Positions 1-5,656 of a stretch of DNA of 10,433 bases are shown piece after piece. This DNA comes from Methanomassiliicoccus sp. UBA345. GTDB taxonomy: Archaea > Thermoplasmatota > Thermoplasmata > Methanomassiliicoccales > Methanomassiliicoccaceae. Under the pieces are notes generated by a model. It searched no databases. It saw nothing but the letters and a program-made list of their open reading frames with translations, and had not been told where the DNA came from. Positions within the stretch are counted from its first letter, which is position 1; each line of letters starts with the position of its first letter. Both the position numbers and the translations under genes were made by a program. The stretch is from contig DATD01000007.1 of NCBI GenBank assembly GCA_002504525.1, forward strand, positions 81,158 to 91,590. Direction: 5' to 3'.

Positions 1-285
1 GCCGCCCGGGCCCGGAGCCAGGTGCCGGGCTGGATGAGCAAGGAACGCTCCCGCGAGCTGACCGCGCTGCGGGCGGACATCGGCATGGGGCTCAACCTGT
101 CAAGGGTGGGAATGGAAGAGGGCATCCTCATCACCGAACGCGGTAAGGAAGGCACCATGATCGGCCGGACCGACGCTTACCGCCCAGTGGCTGTCAGGGG
201 CGATCATCCCATAGGAACGAGGCTAGCGGTCGTCATTACCGACGCCGCTCCGTCCTACCTGATCGGGGAGGCAGTAGGAACCTAG
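1..285 (+). CDS. C-terminal end of MiaB/CDKAL1-like tRNA t6A methylthiotransferase (5' partial)
   Basis: The reading frame is open from base 1 and ends at TAG 283-285, leaving 94 residues. The first part, beginning around QVPGWMSKERSRELTALR, matches the linker that follows the radical-SAM barrel in methylthiotransferases. The second part, from about residue 44, reads GTMIGRTDAYRPVAV, then LAVVITDAAPSYLIGEAV, the pattern of a small beta-barrel TRAM RNA-binding domain. Archaeal family members are of the MtaB/CDKAL1 type, which convert t6A37 to ms2t6A37 in tRNA. The UPF0004 and radical-SAM CxxxCxxC parts lie outside the window, so the catalytic class is inferred from the tail alone. A related TRAM protein such as RumA/TrmA is less likely because of the RSRELTALR linker. 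The stop is followed at once by the TATA box of the tRNA gene. Confidence 0.8.
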   Translation, partial: AARARSQVPGWMSKERSRELTALRADIGMGLNLSRVGMEEGILITERGKEGTMIGRTDAYRPVAVRGDHPIGTRLAVVITDAAPSYLIGEAVGT

Positions 286-286
286 G

Positions 287-293
287 TTATATA
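287..293 (+). promoter_or_regulatory. TATA box of the tRNA-Gln gene
   Basis: TTATATA is centred 28 bases upstream of the first base of the mature tRNA, the usual archaeal TATA-to-start distance. It begins one base after the upstream TAG stop. This suggests the tRNA is transcribed on its own with little or no 5' leader. Confidence 0.7.
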
Positions 294-317
294 CCATGAT
301 TTTAATCGTGGATGAAC

Positions 318-390
318 AGCCCCGTAGTGTAGCGGTCAATCATGCTGGCCTTTGGAGCCGGTGACGCCAGTTCGAATCTGGCCGGGGCTA
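318..390 (+). tRNA. tRNA-Gln (anticodon UUG)
   Basis: A full cloverleaf of 73 bases can be folded by eye. The acceptor stem is AGCCCCG (318-324) with CGGGGCT (383-389), and the discriminator base is A390. The D arm is 327-343, with a weak outer G-U pair and one T-T mismatch. The anticodon stem is CTGGC (345-349) with GCCGG (357-361), and the loop CTTTGGA gives anticodon TTG at 352-354. The T arm is GCCAG-TTCGAAT-CTGGC (366-382). No intron and no encoded CCA are present. The first pair is A-U; archaeal tRNA-Gln is normally charged with Glu and then amidated by GatDE. G332 is position 15, the archaeosine site used by TgtA, and it can pair with C365 at position 48. The last three bases overlap the stop codon of the opposing VOC gene. 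Confidence 0.96.
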
Positions 391-828
391 CTCTCCCCGT
401 TCCATTATCTCGACCACGATATTGTCCGGCCCTTCCACCATGATGCGGCGGAGTCCTTTTTCCAGGGAGTAGCCGGCAACCGGCCTCATCTCGTTGAACA
501 GCCGGTCGTCGATGCGCATCTCCGTACCGATGAACTTGGCCCCCGCCCCGGCGAGCTGTATCATATCGGTGTCGAGGTCATCGCTGCGTAGGCATAGGTG
601 CCTGAACCCCGGCATAGATGCTCCGGTCACGGCGGCTGCCCCATGTTCCTCACCGAGGATCAGCTCGACGACCGAACTGCCCAATGTCAGGAACCTTACT
701 TCTCTGGATCCCTCCCGGTCCGATGACCATCTGCCTTCCTCGGAGAAACTGAGCACCCGGGTGAAGAAATCCGCCGCCCGCTGGATGTCGGAGACGGTGA
801 ACGCCACGTGATCTATCCTTTGAAGCAT
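388..828 (-). CDS. VOC (glyoxalase/bleomycin-resistance fold) family protein
   Basis: This 146-residue protein has the paired beta-alpha-beta-beta-beta modules of the vicinal oxygen chelate fold. The first module opens with IDHVAFTVSDIQRAADFFTR and ends in VVELILGEE. The second opens at about residue 74 with GFRHLCLRSDDLD and ends in DNIVVEIMERGE. His7, Glu55, His77 and Glu140 fall where VOC enzymes hold their metal ligands, so a metal-dependent enzyme is likely. The substrate cannot be read from sequence; a methylmalonyl-CoA epimerase-like or glyoxalase-like role is possible. The start ATG follows GAGG with about 7 bases between, a good ribosome binding site. It lies 27 bases downstream of the nitroreductase stop on the same strand, so the two probably form an operon. 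Its TAG stop (388-390) overlaps the 3' end of the tRNA-Gln gene. Confidence 0.85.
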   Translation of the reverse strand: MLQRIDHVAFTVSDIQRAADFFTRVLSFSEEGRWSSDREGSREVRFLTLGSSVVELILGEEHGAAAVTGASMPGFRHLCLRSDDLDTDMIQLAGAGAKFIGTEMRIDDRLFNEMRPVAGYSLEKGLRRIMVEGPDNIVVEIMERGE

Positions 829-855
829 GATCAGGCCTCGAATGTCGTCAAACGC

Positions 856-1365
856 TCACCACTCCTCGAAATGTACAAGATCATCGGTCACCAGGCGGGA
901 CTGCGGCCTCCCTTCGCTGGTTGGTCGGCCTACAGGCAGCAGGGCCAGCGGGCGCACGTTGATCGGGAGATTCAGCGCATCGGAGACCCTCTTCTCGTTG
1001 AACGCCCCCACCCAACAGGCGCCGTAGCCGACGCTGGAAAGGTACAACAGGATGTTCTCCACCGCGGCGGCCACATCCTGGAGGCAGTACAGCTCCCTCC
1101 CCCGGGGGCCGTAGCTTGCGATCCTGTCCAAATTGGCGCAGCACGCCAGGATGACGGGCGCATCGGCCACGAACATCTGCGAGTGGGCAGCATCGGCGAG
1201 CTGCCGCTTCCTCTCGATGCCCCTGACTACCACGAAGTCCCTGGCCTGCAGATTTCCCGCCGATGGCGCAAGGTTGCCGGCCTCGAGCGCCTCTGCGATC
1301 ACCTGGTCTGGCACGCCCTCATCGGTGAAGCTCCTCACGCTCCGCCGGTTCCGGAATAGTTCCAT
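856..1365 (-). CDS. Nitroreductase family (FMN-dependent) oxidoreductase
   Basis: From the ATG at 1365 the protein is 169 residues. It begins MELFRNRRSVRSF, whose RRSVR is the FMN-phosphate-binding segment of the family. It then has NLAPSAGNLQARDFVVV, a central helix (LQDVAAAVENILLYLSSVG), YGACWVGAFNEKRVSDALNL, and a C-terminal ALLPVGRPTSEGRPQSR. These are the usual blocks of small nitroreductases, which use flavin and NAD(P)H; the substrate is unknown. An in-frame TTG at 1374 would add three residues and has the better ribosome binding site (GGAGG 7 bases upstream), whereas family members usually begin at the MELF position, so the start is uncertain by 9 bases. The gene ends in TGA and is followed by the VOC gene, suggesting a redox or detoxification pair. 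It diverges from pcc1 across about 116 bases with no clear TATA box for either. Confidence 0.88.
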   Translation of the reverse strand: MELFRNRRSVRSFTDEGVPDQVIAEALEAGNLAPSAGNLQARDFVVVRGIERKRQLADAAHSQMFVADAPVILACCANLDRIASYGPRGRELYCLQDVAAAVENILLYLSSVGYGACWVGAFNEKRVSDALNLPINVRPLALLPVGRPTSEGRPQSRLVTDDLVHFEEW

Positions 1366-1481
1366 CGACCGCAATCTCTCCCCTCCTCATCGGGATTGCG
1401 CTCCTAACTACTAATCCATTCTCCTTGAAGGGAAAGGTCCGGAGAGGATACCTTTTTCTCGGAGCGTTCGTTCTCTCGCAC

Positions 1482-1709
1482 ATGGCGGTCGAGACGACGA
1501 TAGAGCTGGACTATGGCAGCGAGGCGGAGGCCGTGGCGGTGCTGGGAGCGATATCGCCGGACAATGCCCCCTACGCCGAGGCGGAGCGCTCCGGGACCAT
1601 GATAACGATCCGCGCCCGCTCGTCCACCGCAGGCCAGATGCTCCATACCATGGAGGATCTCCTGGCCTGCGTCAAGGTGGCCGAGGACACCTTCCGAGCC
1701 GCCCAGTGA
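1482..1709 (+). CDS. pcc1: KEOPS complex subunit Pcc1
   Basis: From ATG 1482 this is a 75-residue protein, the usual Pcc1 size. It starts MAVETTIELDYGSEAEAVAVL, followed by AISPDN, then MITIRARSSTAGQMLHTMEDLLACVKVAEDTF. The strand-helix-strand-strand-helix order and the SPDN and long C-terminal helix motifs are typical. Pcc1 dimerises and bridges two Kae1 copies in KEOPS, which transfers threonylcarbamoyl to A37 of ANN-decoding tRNAs (t6A). No other KEOPS gene (kae1-bud32, cgi121) is next to it here. An in-frame TTG at 1425 would extend the protein by 19 residues, but that extension is unlike the family and is rejected. No close ribosome binding site precedes the ATG, so the message may be leaderless. 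The TGA stop directly abuts the stop of tgtA. Confidence 0.88.
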   Translation: MAVETTIELDYGSEAEAVAVLGAISPDNAPYAEAERSGTMITIRARSSTAGQMLHTMEDLLACVKVAEDTFRAAQ

Positions 1710-3662
1710 TCATTTCTTGTTGCCGTCGCGGACCTTCACCGCCACACCGGTGCGGAACGCGCCCATCTCGTCCCGGGTAAGGACGGCTCGACCGATGGCC
1801 ACCAGCTCGTCCGATGAGTCTACCACCAGCACCTCGTCCATCGGCCTGATCTCTGGGTCGCAATCCTCCACGAAAGTACAGAAGACGTTCTTTCCTTCCC
1901 GATTGAAGGGGACCGAATCGTCCTTTACCCGGACGCGAAGTCGCGGCGCCGGGAATGCCTTCCGCAGCCGCTCGGCGCCCGCGATCTTCAGGGTGAAGAA
2001 GCCGTCGTTCGCCCTCATGGACAGAACGTGCTCTCCATTCACCAGCACGTTGCGTATCTTCCCGGTGTTCTCCGACTTCTTCAGCTCCACCCTGCCGTCG
2101 AGCAGCGCCCCGCCTGCGCCCCGCCCGAACTGCATATCGGCTACGGCCTTTACCCTCGCCAGGTCGACATCGAACGAGGGCTTGTTGACACACATCAAGG
2201 ACAGCGTGTCCAACGTCTGGGGGCCGTCCCATCCCACCGCGATGGCATAGGGGTGCTCGTGGGACATCCGCTCCATCATCTCCTTCACCCCTTCCACCGC
2301 TTCCTTGTCCCGCCGTTCCGGAAGGACCGACTGCGCGATGGGATACATCTCGTCCAGCTCGATGGGCACCGGCCCCAGCACCGATTCCACGAAGAAGTGG
2401 GAATCGCATTCTGCCAGCACATCGCGCATCTCCTGCTGCCGGCACCTCCCGTACGGTTTCGACGTCTCGTCGAAGACGATCATGACCTCGGTGTCCGGGT
2501 ACTCGTACCGCTCGAAGAACCTCCTGGCATAGCGGCGTATGGCCGGCCGCCTGAGCGTCTCCGGGCCGGTGTAGAACAGCGAATTGTCCCGGCTGAGCGG
2601 TTCGGTCAGCTCCAGGAATTCCTCGTGGTCGCCCAGCCGTCTCAGGGCGTCGAGCAGCGCGGGATGGCCACGGCACCGGCGCTCCACCAGTTCCCAGAGG
2701 TCCCCCTCCAGTATTGCCCTCTTAACTCTCTGGACCTCCTCCTGCGAGACCCATAGGTTGTGCCGGGCGATGAGCGCGATGCGCTCGGCCGGTCTCATCG
2801 CCACGATGTCCTCGTACGAGTGGCCGTTGCAGGCTGGGCAGTGGCAGGAGATGACCTTCATGTCCGAGAGCGATGAAGTGCCCTCGGGGAACATGAACCG
2901 CCCGTCGCGGGCGAACTTGGCATAGGAGGCGGAGTCGAACATGTCGCAGCCCAGCAGCGCGGCCAGGGCGAACACCATGGGATGGCCGGCCCCGAACAGG
3001 TGGACCGGGCGGGAAGGGTTCAGCCCCTTCTTCGATGCTACGATGACGTCGACCAGATCGTCGAAGCGATACTGCTCCATCAGCGGCACCACGCCGCCTA
3101 TGGGATGGACGTCGGCGTCGATCGAGGCGAGGGAGCGGGCGCACCTCTCCCTCAGCTCCGGAAAGATGGAGCCCTGCACCACGCCGGCGAGCAGCATGTC
3201 CCCTTTCAGTCGGGCGGCCTCCTCGGTCCGGGCGAGAGTGACGTCTACGGCCTCCGACGTCCGCGCCTCGCTCCAGTCCGGCTCGGTGAAAATGTCCAGC
3301 ACCGTCCCGATGTCCGAGCCGATGTCCCGTTGGAATGACACGATGTCATCGTTCTTCACGTCCACCTCGCCATACATGTGAGATTGGAACGTGCCGGAAT
3401 CGGTCATGATGACCCCCTTGTAACCGAGCATCTCGTGCAGGCCGGTGCTGAGCGCCTGCTCCTTGAGCTCCGGATTGTTCCGTATGATGTATGAGTTGGT
3501 GATGATCGCCTTGAACCCGAGATCATCGTACAGCTCGTTCAGCGGGACGGTGATGTTGCGGGGGTTGATGACCGGCAGGAGGGCGGGGGTCTCCAGGATG
3601 CCATGGGGAGTATCCAGCTTGCATATCCTGGCCAGGCCGTCCCGTCTGAGGAGCTCGAACAT
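1710..3662 (-). CDS. tgtA: Archaeal tRNA-guanine(15) transglycosylase TgtA (archaeosine pathway)
   Basis: This 650-residue protein swaps G15 of archaeal tRNAs for preQ0, the first tRNA-level step to archaeosine. The N-terminal TIM-barrel shows TPALLPVINPRN (residues 25-36), the substrate-binding TDSGTFQ with Asp88, VVQGS (161-165), HLFGAGHP (221-228) and the nucleophile region MFDSASYA with Asp243. Zinc ligands are Cys273, Cys275 and Cys278 in CHCPAC, and His301, in the spacing of known archaeal enzymes. Two further domains follow, then a PUA RNA-binding domain at about 573-650 that begins LRVRVKDDSVPF. All catalytic residues are present, so this is not an ArcS-type paralogue, although KPY (402-404) recalls the ArcS motif. 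The length is somewhat greater than that of characterised TgtA. The ATG lies 22-28 bases from a TATA box, suggesting a leaderless message. It converges on pcc1 with no gap. Confidence 0.95.
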   Translation of the reverse strand: MFELLRRDGLARICKLDTPHGILETPALLPVINPRNITVPLNELYDDLGFKAIITNSYIIRNNPELKEQALSTGLHEMLGYKGVIMTDSGTFQSHMYGEVDVKNDDIVSFQRDIGSDIGTVLDIFTEPDWSEARTSEAVDVTLARTEEAARLKGDMLLAGVVQGSIFPELRERCARSLASIDADVHPIGGVVPLMEQYRFDDLVDVIVASKKGLNPSRPVHLFGAGHPMVFALAALLGCDMFDSASYAKFARDGRFMFPEGTSSLSDMKVISCHCPACNGHSYEDIVAMRPAERIALIARHNLWVSQEEVQRVKRAILEGDLWELVERRCRGHPALLDALRRLGDHEEFLELTEPLSRDNSLFYTGPETLRRPAIRRYARRFFERYEYPDTEVMIVFDETSKPYGRCRQQEMRDVLAECDSHFFVESVLGPVPIELDEMYPIAQSVLPERRDKEAVEGVKEMMERMSHEHPYAIAVGWDGPQTLDTLSLMCVNKPSFDVDLARVKAVADMQFGRGAGGALLDGRVELKKSENTGKIRNVLVNGEHVLSMRANDGFFTLKIAGAERLRKAFPAPRLRVRVKDDSVPFNREGKNVFCTFVEDCDPEIRPMDEVLVVDSSDELVAIGRAVLTRDEMGAFRTGVAVKVRDGNKK

Positions 3663-3683
3663 GGCCAGGGGATGGCACCTCTC

Positions 3684-3690
3684 TAAATAA
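3684..3690 (-). promoter_or_regulatory. TATA box of tgtA
   Basis: Read on the minus strand, the sequence is TTATTTA, centred 25 bases upstream of the tgtA ATG (3662). That spacing puts transcription start at or next to the start codon. An AGAGGTG lies 13 bases upstream of the ATG, too far for an ordinary ribosome binding site, which fits leaderless initiation. Confidence 0.6.
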
Positions 3691-3718
3691 GGCTTTTACC
3701 GGGCCGCCCGGCGCAACC

Positions 3719-3728
3719 TTATTAATTC
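3719..3728 (+). promoter_or_regulatory. Candidate TATA box of the anchored unknown protein gene
   Basis: TTATTAATTC lies 41-50 bases upstream of the ATG at 3770. With the usual TATA-to-start spacing, transcription would begin near 3749, giving a leader of about 20 bases that includes GAGG at 3759-3762. The same decamer recurs at 6417-6426 in another promoter-like position. Other AT-rich matches nearby (3732-3740) cannot be excluded. Confidence 0.45.
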
Positions 3729-3734
3729 TACAAT

Positions 3735-3757
3735 AATATTCTATGTAATAGTATATT
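3735..3757. promoter_or_regulatory. 23-bp dyad, candidate operator
   Basis: The left arm AATATTCTAT (3735-3744) and right arm ATAGTATATT (3748-3757) flank the spacer GTA. Nine of ten arm positions are complementary; the one mismatch is T3740 against T3752. The dyad sits between the predicted TATA box and the ribosome binding site of the downstream gene, across the expected transcription start, where a bound dimer would block transcription. tgtA on the other side could also be affected. The bound regulator is unknown. Confidence 0.45.
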
Positions 3758-3769
3758 CGAGGGGGAGAC

Positions 3770-4675
3770 ATGGAAGACCGATCAGCATTCGATGGGCCGA
3801 GAGGCGGGTATTCGTTGTATGTCGTGGCGATCATAGCAGCATTGCTCATGACCGCTTCCTTCGCCTGGCAGCAGGCGCCGGCCAGCGAGGATGAGGGGCG
3901 GTGGGCCGTTCAGGCGGGAGATGTCTTGCAGTACGATGTCGCGGGACACCGCAACGGCACCGCCGTCAGCGGCACCGCCACCGCCAACTTCACCGTGGTG
4001 AACGTCACCGAATACGGCCGCTCAGTGGGCGGTTACTTCACCACCGACCTTGGCAGCTGGACCGGACGAGGAATGACGTCGGTGTTATCGTCACCCGACT
4101 CGGGAGAATGCCTGGGATGGGAGCGTATCGAGACCGTATACGGCGCCAAGGCAGTGACCAGGTACATCTCCTACCATGGCGGCAGCGAGGACGCGCGGGC
4201 ATTCATCGTCACCTACGCCGGGGTGGACTCCAAGGTGATCTACCGCGTCAACGTCTCCGGTCCAGGGTTCTTCCTTAACCTCGATCTCCGCACCAGCACG
4301 CTGGACGACCCAGCCGATCTGGACATCAGGAAGACGGTCGACATCTCTCACAGCTTCATGGTCCCGAGCGTGATGAACTTCACCTCCGTCTCCGCCGCCG
4401 GAACGTCAAGCGTCGGCTACTGGCATCTGCCGGATGGAGCGCACCTCAACCATTCGATGGAGAGTGACGGCTCCCAGTTCTATCTCGTAACGGAGGAGAA
4501 CATCGAGCGCATGGAGCATGGAGGCGTCATGGAGAGCGATTCCGCGATGTCCCTGCTAAACAGGGGCGGGAGCCACAGCGCATTGCTTGATAGCGGACTG
4601 TACATCGTGGTCACGGACGCCGGCGCGGCCGTCGGGGACACCTGGGAGCGTTTCGAGATCCTCATGCCGTCCTGA
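3770..4675 (+). CDS. Unknown membrane-anchored extracellular protein, probably glycosylated
   Basis: I do not recognise this 301-residue protein. A short charged N-terminus is followed by one hydrophobic segment at about residues 16-34 (YSLYVVAIIAALLMTASFAW), then a polar domain rich in Ser, Thr, Gly and Asp. This suggests a signal anchor or uncleaved signal with the rest outside the cell. Six N-glycosylation sequons lie in the outer part: N62GT, N73FT, N78VT, N161VS, N203FT and N227HS. The outer domain reads as mostly beta strands, starting WAVQAGDVLQYDVAG. There is one cysteine (Cys114), so no internal disulfide. The start ATG follows GAGG with 7 bases between. A 23-bp dyad upstream suggests regulated expression. 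Such proteins are often lineage-specific surface proteins; no function can be assigned. Confidence 0.75.
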   Translation: MEDRSAFDGPRGGYSLYVVAIIAALLMTASFAWQQAPASEDEGRWAVQAGDVLQYDVAGHRNGTAVSGTATANFTVVNVTEYGRSVGGYFTTDLGSWTGRGMTSVLSSPDSGECLGWERIETVYGAKAVTRYISYHGGSEDARAFIVTYAGVDSKVIYRVNVSGPGFFLNLDLRTSTLDDPADLDIRKTVDISHSFMVPSVMNFTSVSAAGTSSVGYWHLPDGAHLNHSMESDGSQFYLVTEENIERMEHGGVMESDSAMSLLNRGGSHSALLDSGLYIVVTDAGAAVGDTWERFEILMPS

Positions 4676-4685
4676 GCACGCTCAG

Positions 4686-4694
4686 AATTATATT
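4686..4694 (+). promoter_or_regulatory. Candidate TATA box of the pth2-DUF99 unit
   Basis: AATTATATT lies in the 49-base gap before pth2, centred 35 bases from the ATG at 4725. Transcription would start near 4716, giving a leader of about 10-15 bases. The pair may therefore be transcribed separately from the unknown gene upstream. Confidence 0.5.
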
Positions 4695-4724
4695 CCATCA
4701 TGGGCTAACCTCGGAGCGGCAGTG

Positions 4725-5084
4725 ATGATGATGGAACACAAGATGGTCATCGTGGTAAGGTGGGACCTCAAGTTGTCGGCGGGCAAGATGGCCGCCCAGG
4801 TCGCCCACGCCGCCGTGAACTGCGCGTTCGCAGCCAAGCGCCGCACCCCCGACCGGTTCGATCGCTGGTACGCGGAAGGGCAGCGCAAGGTGGTGGTCAA
4901 GGCGCCCAGCCTTCAGGAGCTGTACGCCATCAAGGTGGCGGCCGAGGACCTGGGCCTGGTCACCTCGCTCATCACCGATGCCGGCATGACCGAGATCCCG
5001 CCCAACACCGTCACCTGCCTCGGGATAGGCCCGGGGCCGGAGGCCATGGTGGACAAGGTGACCGGGCACCTCAAGCTGGCCTGA
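4725..5084 (+). CDS. pth2: Peptidyl-tRNA hydrolase, archaeal/eukaryotic type (Pth2)
   Basis: This 119-residue protein matches the whole Pth2 family length. It cleaves the ester between peptide and tRNA on prematurely released peptidyl-tRNAs, recycling the tRNA in the cytoplasm. Conserved blocks are KMVIVVRWDLKLSAGKMAAQVAHAA (residues 6-30), GQRKVVVKA, LYAIKVAAEDLGLVTSLITDAGMTEI and the C-terminal IGPGPEAMVDKVTGHLKLA. Lys21 in SAGK and Asp85 in TDAG belong to the conserved active-site set. Three consecutive ATG codons (4725, 4728, 4731) and one at 4743 are possible starts. ATG 4725 is chosen because GGAG at 4713-4716 lies 8 bases upstream. The DUF99 gene starts 2 bases after the TGA stop, so the two are very likely co-transcribed and translationally coupled. 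Confidence 0.95.
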   Translation: MMMEHKMVIVVRWDLKLSAGKMAAQVAHAAVNCAFAAKRRTPDRFDRWYAEGQRKVVVKAPSLQELYAIKVAAEDLGLVTSLITDAGMTEIPPNTVTCLGIGPGPEAMVDKVTGHLKLA

Positions 5085-5086
5085 CG

Positions 5087-5656
5087 ATGAAGAGGCAGGT
5101 AAGGGTCCTCGGCATCGACGACTCGCCTTTCACTTTCGAGAGCAAGCGGACGCTGGTGGTAGGAGTGGTCTCGCGGCTGCCGATGTACGTCGAGGGCATC
5201 ATGCGCACCAAATGCGACGTGGACGGCACCGACGCCAATGAAGCGATCGCCGACATGGTCCTCCGCTCCCGCTATCGAGAGCAGCTCAAGGTGATAATGA
5301 TCGACGGCGTGGCCGTCGGCGGCTTCAACGTCGTGGACATCGACCGTCTTCATCGCGATACCGGCGTCGCGTGCGCCACGGTGACCCGCGGCCTGCCCGA
5401 TTATGGCAGCATGGAGAAGGCGCTGCGTGCCCACTTCCGGGACTGGGAGGAGCGAATGGAGGTGATCAGGCGGCATCCGTTGTATCGGCTGGGAGGCCGC
5501 CGCTCCATCTACGCTGCCGCCACCGGCATAAGCATCGATGACCTTGAGATGATCATCGAGGAAAGCACCGTGTCGGGCTCCCTGCCGGAGCCGCTTCGCA
5601 TCGCTCACCTGATATCGAGCGCGATGGTGCGAGGCGAGTCGCATGGGCGGGCCTAG
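5087..5656 (+). CDS. DUF99 (UPF0215) family protein, possible endonuclease V-like fold
   Basis: This 189-residue protein carries the DUF99 signatures: VLGIDDSPF (residues 7-15), LVVGVV (23-28), VIMIDGVAVGGFNVVDI (69-85) and the C-terminal PEPLRIAHLISSAMVRG (167-183). DUF99 is an archaeal family without an established function. As I recall, its structure resembles endonuclease V and other RNase H-like nucleases, with Asp11 or Asp12 and Asp73 as candidate acidic residues; this needs a structure comparison. The ATG is 2 bases after the pth2 stop and has no separate promoter, so it is probably translated by coupling. The link to Pth2 and nearby tRNA genes would fit a role in RNA metabolism, but that is inference. 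Its TAG stop lies within CTAG, which also gives the stop of the opposing gene. Confidence 0.9.
   Translation: MKRQVRVLGIDDSPFTFESKRTLVVGVVSRLPMYVEGIMRTKCDVDGTDANEAIADMVLRSRYREQLKVIMIDGVAVGGFNVVDIDRLHRDTGVACATVTRGLPDYGSMEKALRAHFRDWEERMEVIRRHPLYRLGGRRSIYAAATGISIDDLEMIIEESTVSGSLPEPLRIAHLISSAMVRGESHGRA

Noticed and set aside
808..1359. 183-codon plus-strand frame opposite the nitroreductase
   Set aside because: The opposite strand has clear nitroreductase motifs across its full length; this frame has no recognisable features and overlaps the VOC start.
1425..1481. Nineteen-residue N-terminal extension of Pcc1 from TTG
   Set aside because: The extension is unlike Pcc1, which begins just before the first strand at ATG 1482.
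1672..2676. 334-codon open frame on the tgtA strand in another frame
   Set aside because: The product is Arg/Gly/Ala-rich and low in complexity, and it lies wholly over conserved tgtA and pcc1 sequence.
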